NCBI GenBank assembly: GCA_013398295.1 | Contig: VZSF01006715.1 | Coordinates: 107,097 to 171,096 of the forward strand | Source: Chionis minor | Lineage: Eukaryota; Chordata; Aves; Charadriiformes; Chionididae | DNA length: 64,000 nucleotides | Direction of reading: 5' to 3' | In this document: positions 42,601 through 54,299 of the stretch, in pieces | Numbering within the stretch: the first letter of the stretch is position 1 | How the letters are laid out: each line of letters starts with the position of its first letter | Position numbers and translations under genes: made by a program | The notes under the pieces: generated by a model | The model's database searches: none | Seen by the model: only the letters and a program-made list of their open reading frames with translations | Told to the model about the DNA's origin: nothing

Positions 42601-45600
42601 CTATTGAAATGGCTTCCCCATTAGCTTTAAGGCTATCACCCTTACCTTAGTATACCTGATTAAAAATGTTTGGGTTTTTCTTATTTAACCCCTCAAAGCT
42701 AAAAGCTTTAAAAAAAGTTTCCATTCAGAAGGAAATACTAACATGCATACAGTGATCATATTTTCATAACACATTCAGCAGCACTGTGATAAAATGATTA
42801 TTTCACAACAGCATTAAAAGCAATCTTAATTCCACAGCTTCTGTGTTATGTACTATTTTATAGCCAAAGAACAAAGACCAAGATGAAGGCACACCGCCAA
42901 AAAATTCACAAGTATTTTTAATGAGCAGGAAGTAAGCTAATTCCAGATGGCTGTTTAGAAAAAATTATCCAGTTTTCTGATTCTGTGCTAAACACCAGCC
43001 CCTGACAATTCAGAAAATGTAAGCTCTTGGTTACAGCCAAAGTTTCGACAAAGAATAGTGCTTCCGTCAAATTTAGAAGGTACTGCGGTCTCCATAATGC
43101 TGTAGTACTTCAGCTCTAATTGACATACAAAGACTAAAAGTGTCTTGCAGGATGCTTTCCAAAAAAACTAATAGTAAGCAAATCTTCTCACTGTTCCTTT
43201 CAAAATTACGTAATCTTGATAAATTGTTCTGCGGCACAATGGTATATGGCATCATATCCTCAGCAACGCTACAAAAAATAAGCTTAATTGGGCTCTGATG
43301 TCATCTTCCAGGTGGATATATTCCAGCTGGACGAAAAGCTGGACATAACCCGAAAATGTGCACCGGCAGAAGGCCAACTGTACCCTGGACTGTATCAAAA
43401 TAAGTGTGGCCAGCAGGTCAAGGAAGGTGATTCTGCCCCTCCACTGTGCTCTGGATACAGCACCTGGAGTACTGCATCCAGCTCTGGAGTCCTCAGCACA
43501 GGGAAGACGCAGACCTATTGCAGTGGGTCCAGAGGAGGGCCACAAAAATGAGCACAGGGCTGGAGCACCTCTCCTGTGAGGACAGGCTGAGAGAGTTGGG
43601 GTTGTTCATTCTGGAGAAGAGAAGGCTCTGGGGAGATCTTATTGCAGCATTTCAGTACTTAAGGGAGTTTTCTAAGAAAGATGGGGACAAACTTTTTGGA
43701 AAAGATTGTAGATTTTGGCTAGATATAAGGAAGAAATTTTTTACAATGAAAACAGTAAAACACTGGCACAGGTTACCAGGAGAGGTGGTAGATGCCCCAT
43801 CCATGGAAACACTCAAGGTCATGTTGGATGGGACTCTGAGCAACCTGATCTAGTTGAAGAGGTCCCTGCTCATTGCAGATGGGTTTGACTAGATGACCTT
43901 TAAAAAAACCTTACAATCCAAACTATTCTATGATTCTCTGATATACTGACTAGACAGCCAAATAAATTATCCTTAATTTTCTGCACTTCAGTGTGTGCCC
44001 CCCAATCCTGCAGCTGAAAAACTGAGAAAGCTAAATATTATTCACCGTAATACTAGACTTAACAAAGGTCTGATCAGACCTACCTGCTGTGTCTACTAAG
44101 TTTTTCTATATGGTGTAACCATATCTATCTCTCCGGGGCACAGAATATTATATACTATAACTCAGATCAACTTTTTCAAAAGGAAGAGTGTTGTTTGAAG
44201 TATCCACATGCATAAGTTGATAATGCCAAAAACCCCACAGCTGAAACAAAACAGAACTAAACAGAAAAAAGCACTCCATTTTTTCAATGACTTTGTGTAA
44301 ATTCAGGCAGCCAAACATGCAAACCTGACCCACTCTTCAGGCAACTATATTAAACTGGGTTAAACCAATTATTGCATAGGTATTCTGCCTCCTAACCTGT
44401 CACATATTCTAAAGTGTAGATATTAAAAGTAGGCCTCTCTCCAAAAGACTTGAAATTAATCCAGTTAAATCATCAAGAACAAAGTTTTATACATATTCAT
44501 TTTTTGAACCATTATTATTAATAACTATTATTAACTCTTTAGAGGCTGTAAACCATCTGAAGTAAACATGATTTCTTTTTCCCTCTCTTGCACAGACCAA
44601 GCAAATAATGTGGTCCCCTTTCATCCTGTTTTTAAAAAGCAAGGCTAACAAACAGAACTTGGGTTTGTTATCTAAACACAGTGTAATTACTTAAAGTTAT
44701 TTAGAGCATTCAGGGGACTCTCACAGTAAAAAGGAAATATTCTACCATGAAACGACACAACTAGAGAAGAAGCACCAATTTCAGACAAAGATTTTATCTT
44801 TGGAAAAATAACACTTCTTCTAGAAGCACTGCAATACCCAATCCAGTACTTGGATCAGTATCATTAAGAAGCAACTGCGCTTGAAACCTGCAAACCCTGT
44901 GCACAGGAAGCCTTCAGAATACAGAAAGTATAAAAGATTACTCTGTCCAGAAATTTATAGATTAAAAGACACTTAAAAAGCCACTGAAACTAGAAGCGAA
45001 AGTATTTACAGTTAGTTACCTTTCAAAGACATTAACTTTCCAAAAACCTGGAAGGTAACATATCCACATGAAATTTTACTTAGGTCACAGATTTCTTCAC
45101 TGATAAAGGACTGCAATTTCATACCCCTTTTAACCTGAATGCGGCTACAACAAATCAAAATAGCTCCCTCAAATTTCACAATGCCTGTAAAACAAGGTGA
45201 ATATCAAAAGCCCACCTGCAAAAAATTGGAAACAAAGTGAAAAATACGAGTACTCCATTTTAAGAGACACATTTTACAGGTCTGTCTCAGTTTACAGGGC
45301 AGTGTCTACAGAAAGATGCTCCAACCAGACAGCAAATTCTTCTCTTTTCCATATTTCTAGAGTCCCTTAAACCATTTAAATGGAAATACTCATATAGAAT
45401 AAAAAAAAAAAAAGAAAGAAAGAAAAAAAAGGAAAAAAAAAGATCAAATTCCTTGAGAATAGAAGCTATTTTACAAGAAATTGGCAAAAATCCTCAACTT
45501 TGGTACATTTCATATAATATAAAGTTGGTATCTATCAACTTGAATATAACACTTTTATCAGTTCTGGATTATCCAAGGAGTAGAGTCTTCCTACATTTTC

Positions 45601-48600
45601 AGCTCTCCTTTGACACAGTGTCTTCATATATGCTTTCCTGGGAATATCACATCCACTACAGACTGTGAGGGGAACAAATCAGAAGCTTGGATGGAAGCCC
45701 CATTCTTTTCCAGAAGTAGAATTTTTCATGAAGTTTAATACTCTCATTTTACACCATTTAGGATAAAAAATAATATAACAAATTTAAGCTGTTCAACAAA
45801 ATGGAAAATAGGACTTGCCTTACCCACAACTAAAGGCCAGGCTCCAGCAGCCATGAAAGATGGGTGTATGTCACCAGCCGAGAGTAGGCTGGGGTGTCAC
45901 ATCAACATGGAATAAAAAAATCTGCAGCACTTCAATACTTGGAAAAAATCTCAACAAAATTTAGAGTATACTACCAGTTTCTGGGATGGTCTTAGTCTCT
46001 TCACTTAGGACATCTGGAACATTATTTAATTTTGCATATTTTTTAAACTTGTTTTCTAGGTTTTTTGTCTTTAATGTGCTTTTATTTGGTATCGTCCAGC
46101 ATAAATACAAAGTCCATTTCAGATTTTGGGCAGAAGTTTTAATGTTTATTTATAAGCAAGATCTCGTAACATTTTCTTCATAGGAAAGGGCAGCAGCTTT
46201 GCTATTCTAGCACTTTCAAGCATTCAGCAGCTTTCAAGAAAACATCTTGAATATTCTGGATATTACAGATAATAGAAATAAATCAGCACCAGACACACAG
46301 ACTTTACAACTTCAATTCCATAACAGAAGAAATTCTGTATTTTTTTACCCTCTTCCAATCTGTAAGTCCATTTTCTCTGTACGTTGAACTGCATTTTGCT
46401 GATGACAAGATGTTGAAATATGATAATGGCATAGAGTCCAAGTAAAACAAACCAAACTTAATTCTCCCTTAACCCACATGACCTTTTCAAAGCAACACAA
46501 AATATTGCTTCAAAACCAACATACATTTTTCTCCTTCCAGAATGATCGTATGGGTTTTTCTCATTTTTCTGCCAATATCAGCATTTTTACATAGGGACTT
46601 AGGATAGATACATACTCTGCATAGAATTACTTTGGAGAAAGTAAAAGAAATTTGAATACACCTAAAGTAGTTACTTCTTCCCAGTATTCACTAACCACTT
46701 TTAAACGAAACTAACTGGTTCTGTCCTCCTTTCCCAGATTTCTAAGAAAACTAAAGTTCTGGTTTTAACACATAGAAATCATATGCCCTTTTATAATGCC
46801 ATTTTGTTACTTACCATAAAGCAGTTTGCTCACTTGATAACATATATCTAGATGAAATCTCCACTGTCAACAACTGAGCCAGCAGAAATGTGTAGTAATT
46901 AGACACTTAGCAAAAGAAATCACATTGCATTACTAGCTATTTATTGACTTTGTAGAGAAAACAGATCCTTACCCAGTTCTCTTTTTTCAGAGGCAAAAAG
47001 TAGTAGTAATGGCAGAAATCAAGTATCAGCGTATAGGAACTAAGGATCTGTGTGTAGAAACACAGCTGTAAAAACAGCCAGTGATTGTCTTCACCAACAC
47101 AATTATTGATCCTGCAGAGAAACAAAGTGTATACGTAAAGACAGAATTACAAAGACTTTAACACTGCAGTTATGATACTGTGAATAAAAGAAGCTATGAC
47201 TATTTATGGAGCCAAGATAAGAACTACAGATTCATCACTTCATTCTTAATCAAAGTGATGGTCTGTATGTTAGAGATGGCAGTTACTGTAACGGGTGGTT
47301 TCCTTACGCTGCCACTTAAAGTGCAGTAATGCAACTGAGATCACTGCTTAGAACAGGAGACATTATTTTTCTGTATCTTCATGTACCAAAGATATTCCTA
47401 CAATGTTAAGTAAAACTCAAGTAACAAAATTATTTTTTAAGTCTGCAAAATTTCATAGTAATATTTATTACCTTCTGCTACTCAACACCTTTCACTGGTT
47501 GTGAACTACGCAGAGCGCAAAAACTGGAAATGTAAATAAATGGTTTGAAATAAATGTGATCACAGGGTACCCTGATGACAAATAAACATGGCTTAGGAAG
47601 GAGCCTAAGAAACAGGAGAGAGAACAGGCATCTCTGTTCAGAAACTCCTGCATACTCCAACATAAAGGAGTACAGGAATCACAAGGATTCTAGAAATATT
47701 AAGTAAGAGATTCAAAAACTTTGAAATCTAGGTCTAGTCCGCTTCACAGAAGTTACATTGATGCAAAAAATGTGGTTGGGGTGAAATTTCATACAGGCAT
47801 TGGCACAGACATCAGTACAAAGCTAAGCCTCAATGACAAAAACACTATCCTGGCACTATTTTCTGAAGCAATGATGGACAAAAAGGGTAGTTTGAAAAAA
47901 TGACTAAATCAACATAGGAGGATCCTGATGCCAATTCTGTCCTCTGCAGTCCATCATCACTTTCTTGCTGGAAATGATATCTCAGAACTACTGACAGAAA
48001 TGTTTATTGTCATTTTAAGCTAAAACCAATTAGTTTACATAGAGAATTTTAGCCAGATTAGTTCATTGTGACTGAAACTAGTTAGGGAACACTAAAATAA
48101 GAATTTTCACTACAAAATCAGAGAGGCAACGACAAATGGGGCATGGTATGAGTAAGTATTTTCTACTCAGCACAGCCACTCGATAAGCTAAAAAACAAAA
48201 ACTGTCTCAAACCATGATCTATTTTTATTATTATAAAGAGCAACCCCTCTTATGTTGAAACCATAATCTTTTCTTTCAAGCTAAGAACCATAAACATAGT
48301 TTAATTTCCTAAAAAAAATATTTTTTTCCAGCATCAGAAACTAAATTGCAACAAATGAAAGAAATCTGCCATGTACAAATAAATTATGTTAAGTTTTAGG
48401 AATAAAAATTACAATTCTTTAAAGAAAATATGTGAACTTTCCAAAACAATGCGGCATATAAAAATTTGACAATGATAAAATGTTACACTGCAAGAGCTCT
48501 TACTGTCAATTTTACTTGCAGACATTAAGAATGTCTCAAAGCTGTTCTTTCCCTGCTCTAAATGCCTAAATGATTAAGCACTACTGGAAAGAAATATGAC

Positions 48601-51600
48601 AAATGAGCAATAGTCAAGACTGTGGACTTTGAAATGATTGACTAAAACAACAGTAGATTGTTAGAACAAATGTCCTGGTCTTACCATGGACAATGGTGAT
48701 CCATCCTCCTCACACAATGTCCACAACGACTGCAATGGTGTGAACGCTTTGGTCTCATCATATTGCATTTATTACATAATTCCCAATATTCTCTTTCTAG
48801 GTGAAAATGTAAAAACACCTTAGAGAGATTTAAACTCAGTACAGCATAGTCATGATCAATCTATATGCTACTGATTTAAAGAGAAAAAAATTCTTACTAT
48901 GATCTGAGAAGGGTCAGAAGCATATAAAAGCTTTTCTCCCACTGTCACCTTAATTAAACTGGAAAATATTACTGCCACTCTGTGCCAGTTTTCTTTTCCA
49001 AAATCCTCCCTCCTCCTGTGTATTTCTAGGGAGTAATTACTACAGCACAAAAGCTGTCACTCAAACAAGGAAGACTGTAATTCAATTCTTTTCTTACACA
49101 TCTATGGTGAAAAAACATATCTGCTAGACAGAAGCATCATACAATCTCCCTGCCATTCCAAAACCTCCTAAGGAAATACTGCTACTTGAATTTGTCACAG
49201 CTAGCTAACTGAAGTAAAATACACAATGAACACTTGAGTGGCATCTTCCACCTCAAAGCATTTTAAGACATCCATCTCAAAACATGCAGTTTCACACATA
49301 AGACAACCAAAGAACACACAGAGGATAGGCTTGTATTTAAAATTATACACAATTTGTGGATGCCCAGTGTGAAATTTTTTAAGCTGACCTCCAGAGATAC
49401 TGAGTAGCTGAAACTACCAGGAGATACTATTACTCAGTCTAGCTTATTTATCTCAAATTGCACCACCCAAATTAGAGGAAAACTTGGAAAATGAGAATTC
49501 AAGTAACATACTCAGAAAGTTCATCTTCACGTGGGAAACAAATCACACCAACACTGTAATACTTCCATTCACAAAAGCATGTATTTTCTGGCTTTAAGGA
49601 GAATAGGTGGATGACTGACAATCTTAAATACTTTGGGTTTTTTTAGCTAAATAGAACCTTTTTGATCCAGAGAAATGTCTGAAGTCCCTGGGGGAAAATA
49701 AATAAGCTTAGTTTTTAGAGTAGGGCATTCTGAAATTTTATAAGGTACAGCATTGTCCCTATGTAAACAAAATAAAGCTAAATTTAGTACTTCTGAGCCA
49801 CCTGCAGGCCGCTCTACTCTTCTCTTTTTTGCTGCAAAATAACATTTGCACACTGGAAGTAAAGAAACCCAGTATCTGAGATCATTAAACTAGTAATAAT
49901 GCCAGATGGAAAATGATTTACAATCTGTTCCAATAAATCCAGTGTCACAAAGGTGTCACTCCCTAATAGGGCAGCTACCAACAGAGTTCAGAAACACCCC
50001 AACCTCATTTTTTAATACAATTTATACCATGCAAAAACATATCTTCCTGTCAACCCAGAGAATACAAGAGAACTGAAGTGCTACTTTAGAAGGTACAAAA
50101 TCTCTGATATAGCACACACGAAATTGTAACATCAGTGTCACAGTCAAGCCTAATTGTTTCATCTTCAGAAGTATCTATAAAGTATCATTGACACATGAAA
50201 TGAACGGAGCACGAAGAGTCTTGAGCTATTCAAAGGATCCCTTAAAAAAGAAAGAAACTTTTGTGCACAAAGGGAATTTGTACTGGTCCTGGTATTTTGC
50301 AGGTAATGACATCCAGTCATAAATGCAATTTTCTGTAAGAGTACTGTATTCATTCTCCGGCTGAGGTTGCAGAACCCATATTGTTCTTCCTGCAGCAAGA
50401 ATTCTGACTGCAGAACCCAAGTCTGAGCCACCTTTCGTTTTACTGGATCAAAGGCTTAGTTACTGGGAACAGAAAGAACACTGATGTGAGATTTTCTGCA
50501 ATCAGTGTTTCACACCTGAACCCCAGAGAGACACAATCTTTCCTACTATTTGCTGCCTAGTTTGTGCGCATCGTAACATCAGCGCTGAGGCGAACAGATC
50601 GTGTTTCCAAACACATCATCCTAGATTCTCATTACCACCAGTAAGAGGGAGCAAAATGTTACCCCTGGCATCCACCATGTTGCAGGACAAGACTGAAATA
50701 TGCACCCCTCACTGCATGTGATACATTTTCTACATTCAAAGAGTATTTTCTGTTAACGTTGACAAAGCTCAGGCTGTTTAATAGCCCTAGTCCATTCTAA
50801 ACCGCTATTTAAAAGCTCTATGCATTATAAAAGCACTTTAATAGCATCAAATAGTTCATAAAAATATTGGCTTTCTCTGTGAAGAATTATTAAGGTTTCA
50901 AATTCCCTCCCAATTTTTGGAGCATCGGCTATCACACTGGAATTTTGGGATAAATTCACAAGGACAGAAGGGAATTCTCACGTATTAAGTTGCTACTCTA
51001 TAGCAACACAATGTAATTAGCATCACATTTGTTTGGTTAACAGCCCATACAAACATAAGTCACTGGAAAAAATGTGTAAAAAACACAAAGGTAAAATCCA
51101 GCCTAAGAGTACCTTCTACCACCACTTTCAATATCTTGTAAGTTTACTTAGAAAAAAACTGTAGAATTATAATGACTAACCATCTCTAAACATTTTTTTT
51201 ATTAAACATTGTCAAGTTAGAAGTATACTCAATATGTTTGAAAGCCTGGAATGCAAAAAAAATTCTTGCCATGGAAAAATTTCCTAGCAGGCGTTCCTAC
51301 ATAACTAAACTTCTGATGGAATACAAGTTTTGAAAAATTAGTTTTGAGTCTACACCAGGCAAAGAGCTACAATTTTACAAGTTAAAAACAGTGAAATACT
51401 GATGTTAATTTCATTAACAATATAGGCTTCAGCAGAGACAACTCTTGGTTTCCATCAAATCTCACAAAATCAAACTGATTCGTAAATATTCTGACATTAA
51501 AATAACTTTTATTCAATTATACAGAAACAACTTAATGTACCTGTAATTGGTATCTTTGGATTTTCAGGTAGCTTTCCTGGATCAGCTACTGAGGCTCTTA

Positions 51601-52600
51601 GTAATGAAGCTATACAAAACAATGAGCAGAAGTAATAACCTGAAAAAATAAATACGCATTTGTTAGCCTTTTTCAGCTGTACAAAATATCTACTATACAC
51701 TGCATCAAAAATATCGATGCTCCAACACCGAGTTGGACATTACTTAGCCTTTTCATTCAATTCCAGATATATTTTAGGTACTATACAGTCTAAAAGATTA
51801 AGTACCCCCCAGTCTTAAAAAAGAAAAGGAAAAGGTAGCAGTGAACACTGTTTTGACAGCACCAGCAAGATGCTGCTATGACCTTATGTCGTGGTATTTA
51901 AGAAGTTCCTCCAATGTCTTAACAAATAAGTACCAACCATGCTACACTTCAAAGTCTCCAACTGAAAGGATATTCCCAACAGTCCATCTTCACTTTAAAG
52001 TTGGTTCCACTTGTCATTCAAGCCTTTTCCACAGCAAAGCCTACCAGCGTAACTCGTATTAGCTGACTCATCCAGGGATGCGTGATAAAACTAACAAAAC
52101 TCAGTACTACCAGTACTACCACCCTAACCTCTGACAAGCACTAAGAGTTGTGGGCCTGAAATTCTGTCAACAAGTTCCAGCTACAGGATCTGAAAACCAC
52201 ATTAACGCTTTTCCCCAGTTTCCACACGAACAGGTTTTACCGTAACACCTCGGAAAGGAATGAAGTGTTTCAACTTCTCAGAACACAAAAATGTAGGCTG
52301 CGTCCCAGTACTCTTACCCTTCATCTTATCCTTTATCTTTATCCTTCACCTTATTCCTTATTTTCTGACCTTTCTCATATACGTTAACTGCTGCCCAAAG
52401 ATACTATTTTACTAGTAGAAAAAAGGGCTAGGTTAAATTGACTTACACAAAATGGCCACAACTGAAATATGTCCCTCTTCATAGTGAGGAAAAAGGATGA
52501 CTTTTGGAATGAAGATTGTGTTGTACAGCCAAACAAAAATAATCAGGCCCATGCAGCACCAACCCTGAGGGTCAACCACAAAGTGAATTCGTCGTCCCAT
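21323..52600 (-). CDS. ZDHHC21: ZDHHC21, DHHC-type protein S-palmitoyltransferase (seven coding exons)
   Basis: Membrane enzyme that attaches palmitate to cysteines of substrate proteins by a two-step mechanism through its own DHHC cysteine. The seven exons total 798 nt, splice in phase at GT-AG sites and give 265 residues plus TGA. Visible parts in order: N-terminus [16 protein letters not shown]; a first membrane segment at about 17-37; a second at about 46-70; the cysteine-rich domain at about 90-140 with zinc ligands (C92, C95, C106, C109, C112 region) and the DHHC motif at 117-120; a third membrane segment at about 133-160 ending in the FCHYYYF stretch; a fourth at about 180-205; a TTxE-like motif (TTSIE, 209-213); and the C-terminus PYHFANHV. 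Phe233, the residue deleted in the mouse depilated mutant, is present. Known mammalian substrates include eNOS and Src-family kinases such as Lck and Fyn (family knowledge). Promoter is the CpG island near 59.5 kb. No frameshift or early stop was seen, so the copy looks functional. Confidence 0.97.
21934..21973. repeat. A30 run followed by C9
   Basis: Thirty A, one G, then nine C, with an N five bases later at 21978. It sits in the intron between the last two coding exons. It may be a retroposed poly(A) tail or a simple homopolymer; the sequence 5' of it shows no recognisable retrogene. Confidence 0.85.
22037..22080 (-). CDS. ZDHHC21: ZDHHC21 coding exon 6 (44-nt small exon)
   Basis: Only 44 nt; encodes residues 208-221 ([14 protein letters not shown]) and two bases of Ile222. 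It carries the TTxE-like motif that follows the last membrane segment in DHHC enzymes. The acceptor is TTCAACAG before 22080 and the donor is CAT|GTAAGT after 22037. Its length is not a multiple of three, so skipping it would shift the frame of the C-terminal tail. The intron before it is about 14.3 kb. It is too short to be found from an ORF scan alone. Confidence 0.95.
22789..22821. repeat. Three tandem 11-bp AT units
   Basis: TTATAATTAAT three times; the last base differs in the third unit. Confidence 0.85.
23882..23909. repeat. GGCAGGGCAGG / GGACA minisatellite-like tract
   Basis: Tandem GCAGG and GACAG pentamers in a locally GC-rich part of the intron. Confidence 0.75.
24671..24697. repeat. 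(CTTC)n microsatellite
   Basis: Tandem CTTC/TTCC units, nearly perfect. Confidence 0.85.
27604..27637. repeat. T34 homopolymer
   Basis: Thirty-four T on the plus strand. Read on the minus strand it could be an old poly(A) tail, but no retrocopy is recognised next to it. Confidence 0.9.
36396..36512 (-). CDS. ZDHHC21: ZDHHC21 coding exon 5
   Basis: 117 nt, phase 0 at both ends, residues 169-207. It starts [17 protein letters not shown] and carries the fourth membrane segment (glycine-rich, ending [11 protein letters not shown]). The acceptor is TGTTCTAG before 36512 and the donor is ACT|GTAAGT after 36396. It is separated from the previous exon by about 10.5 kb. Confidence 0.96.
38426..38493. 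repeat. Polypyrimidine (CTTC)n/(CCTT)n tract
   Basis: Nearly 70 bases of uninterrupted C and T apart from one G, made of CCTT units. Confidence 0.9.
41264..41885 (-). mobile_element. CR1 LINE with ORF2 C-terminal region
   Basis: A 5'-truncated CR1 in an intron of ZDHHC21, same strand as the gene. The 3' terminus (ATAGAATC units) is at 41264. The minus strand keeps an open frame of 160 codons (41877-41395) that reads as the end of the CR1 reverse-transcriptase ORF, with recognisable [17 protein letters not shown] and [15 protein letters not shown] blocks. The open frame suggests a fairly young copy. The upstream domains are absent. Confidence 0.95.
43318..43942 (+). mobile_element. CR1 LINE with ORF2 C-terminal region, opposite orientation
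   Basis: A 5'-truncated CR1 on the plus strand, 1.4 kb from the copy at 41.3 kb. The frame 43446-43853 encodes the last part of the CR1 ORF ([30 protein letters not shown], near the end SMETLKVML). The block before 43446 continues the same ORF in another frame, so there is at least one frameshift. The 3' end is the ATTCTATGATTCT tail at about 43925-43941. Confidence 0.93.
45401..45442. repeat. A-rich tract with GAAA units
   Basis: A13 followed by GAAAGAAAG and further A runs. Confidence 0.85.
46973..47111 (-). CDS. ZDHHC21: ZDHHC21 coding exon 4
   Basis: 139 nt; completes Trp122 and encodes residues 123-168. It begins with the conserved [13 protein letters not shown] that follows the DHHC-CPW motif in this subfamily, then the third membrane segment ending [15 protein letters not shown]. 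The acceptor CTCTGCAG precedes 47111 and the donor is TGG|GTAAGG after 46973; the exon ends in phase 0. Confidence 0.98.
48685..48796 (-). CDS. ZDHHC21: ZDHHC21 coding exon 3 (DHHC catalytic exon)
   Basis: 112 nt; completes codon 85, encodes residues 86-121 and gives two bases of codon 122 (Trp). It contains most of the zinc-binding cysteine-rich domain ([13 protein letters not shown]) and the catalytic DHHC tetrapeptide with Cys120 followed by Pro121. The acceptor CTAG precedes 48796 and the donor is ATG|GTAAG after 48685. This is the exon that identified the gene. Confidence 0.98.
51541..51639 (-). CDS. ZDHHC21: ZDHHC21 coding exon 2
   Basis: 99 nt; completes codon 52 (Cys), encodes residues 53-84 and gives the first base of codon 85. 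It holds the second membrane segment and the DPG-containing stretch ([13 protein letters not shown]) that precedes the cysteine-rich domain in DHHC enzymes. The acceptor is TTTTTTCAG before 51639 and the donor is CAG|GTACAT after 51541. The luminal and second-membrane part differs most from my memory of the mammalian protein. Confidence 0.94.
52447..52600 (-). CDS. ZDHHC21: ZDHHC21 coding exon 1 (start codon exon)
   Basis: Begins with ATG at 52600-52598 and encodes residues 1-51 plus the first base of codon 52. It carries the conserved start [19 protein letters not shown] and the first membrane segment. The donor is T|GTAAGT (GT at 52446-52445). The ATG was chosen because it matches the conserved family N-terminus. 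The exon continues upstream as 5' UTR to the acceptor at 52647. Confidence 0.96.
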
Positions 52601-52647
52601 TGAACATAAACAGGTAATCTGTCACAACCCAGGAAGAAAAGATTATC
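52601..52647 (-). other. ZDHHC21: ZDHHC21 5' UTR part of the start-codon exon
   Basis: Forty-seven bases lie between a strong acceptor and the ATG. On the minus strand a long pyrimidine tract at about 52656-52677 ends in CTCTCTAG, placing the exon start at 52647. The start codon is therefore not in the first exon, and at least one upstream non-coding exon must exist. Confidence 0.8.
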
Positions 52648-54299
52648 CTAGAGAGATAAGAAGGAAAAAAAAAAAGAGTAAATTAACTAGTATCATGCAT
52701 CCTACAGGGTTCCACACACATTCAAATAAGAAAAAAACCAAACTGTCAGCTATTGATTTAAGGAATTAAATGAAAACCTACAGACATTTCACACACACTG
52801 TTCAAGTACCAGGAAGAGAAATATTTTGTTATTTCATTAATAGTTATGTCTTGCTGAAAAGTAACATTTTTCATCAAGATGCAAATAAAACAAGTATCTG
52901 AGAAAACTATTAAGTAATAGGTAAAGCAAGCAACAGTCAGCCAGATGGCAACAGCAAAGGATATAAACATCGAAGAAAATAAGTCTCCCATCAAAATAAA
53001 AAGGTTGCAAAGCAAACAAAATACAAATTGCAAAGAAATACAGGGAACGGTTTATGTTATACAAAGATTTGCTCCACCTACCTATGGTAATCTCCCAACT
53101 ATATTTCAAGATTATTTTTTAAAAGCTTGTATGCTAAAATAGTCACAAGCTGCCCTAGGAATCTGTTGTTTTTCCCTGCTTAAAAAACCTCCTTTGTGGC
53201 ATTTATAGCAAATCAATAGAGAAAGGAACCACACTACCCTAACATCTTTCATGTAGATCATTAAGAGGTATCATACAACAGCACGCTTTCTCACCATTAA
53301 TCACACTTAAAACATCAAGGTTTCCATTCTGATAGTTTAGTGTGTTGTGTTCTTTTTTTAGATTAAAGAAACTATACCAAGTCCTACAGTATGAACTTCA
53401 GAACTTAATAAACTGACCTTCATAAAAATGCAGCACTACATCGTAAGCACTATTCAGCAGAACCGTGAAGGGAAGAATTACTACTGTTACTTTTTTTGTC
53501 AGGCTGCCTCTGTATACACATCTTAATATTGCAACACACACACGCAAGTCCCAAGCTACTTTCCTACCCATTAGTTCCTCCAACTTCTGGGCGTCAGGGA
53601 GCTTGTCCATTTCAGATGGATTTCTTTCCATTCCTTTCAGCTTCTACTTGTTGCATTGAAATTTCATCTTGTTCATCAGCCAGACATCTGTTTCCAGGGA
53701 TTTTGTTTACTTGTTTCATATTTGTCTATCCCCACTTGCATTCACAATTTCTCTGCTTAATATCACCCACAAGTTTCATTAATTTAGTTTTATTCTTTTT
53801 CTAAATTTCTAATCAAAATCAGACTCAAATAACCTATCTGACATTTGTCCACACTTCTCCTATGCACTATTTACCATAATCCTTTGCCTGCTGTCTTCAA
53901 GGGCAATGGTGTTCCCATTCAAGTATAGCAGAGTATCGTGCTTACTTTTATCCTAAAAATCCATCGAAGTTGCTAACACTTGTTTTATAAACCCATGTTG
54001 CACATTGAATTCAGCTACTGTGCCATTAAAACTCCTTATAAATTCATGATAATCATAAAAACTATTTAGGCCTACATTTACTATTCTTTTTAAATTTTAC
54101 TGTATGTAGCATGCATGCACCACAGTCTGCTGCATACATGCTATTAACATACTACACATATATGTTCTGTCTCTAGACGTATAAATGATGTAGTATTATA
54201 CTCCTGAATCTGCCAGTTCTTAATGTGCCTCTGTTGTAAGTTAGCTTTGGCAACCAGGATGTTTAGAAATAAAAAACATTGTACATCATTCCAAGTATG

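Larger units (their letters stand above)
36513..46972 (-). other. ZDHHC21: ZDHHC21 intron, 10.5 kb
   Basis: Holds the two oppositely oriented CR1 fragments (41.3 and 43.3 kb), a CT-rich tract at 38426-38493 and an A-rich tract at 45401-45442. No other gene was recognised. Confidence 0.8.
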
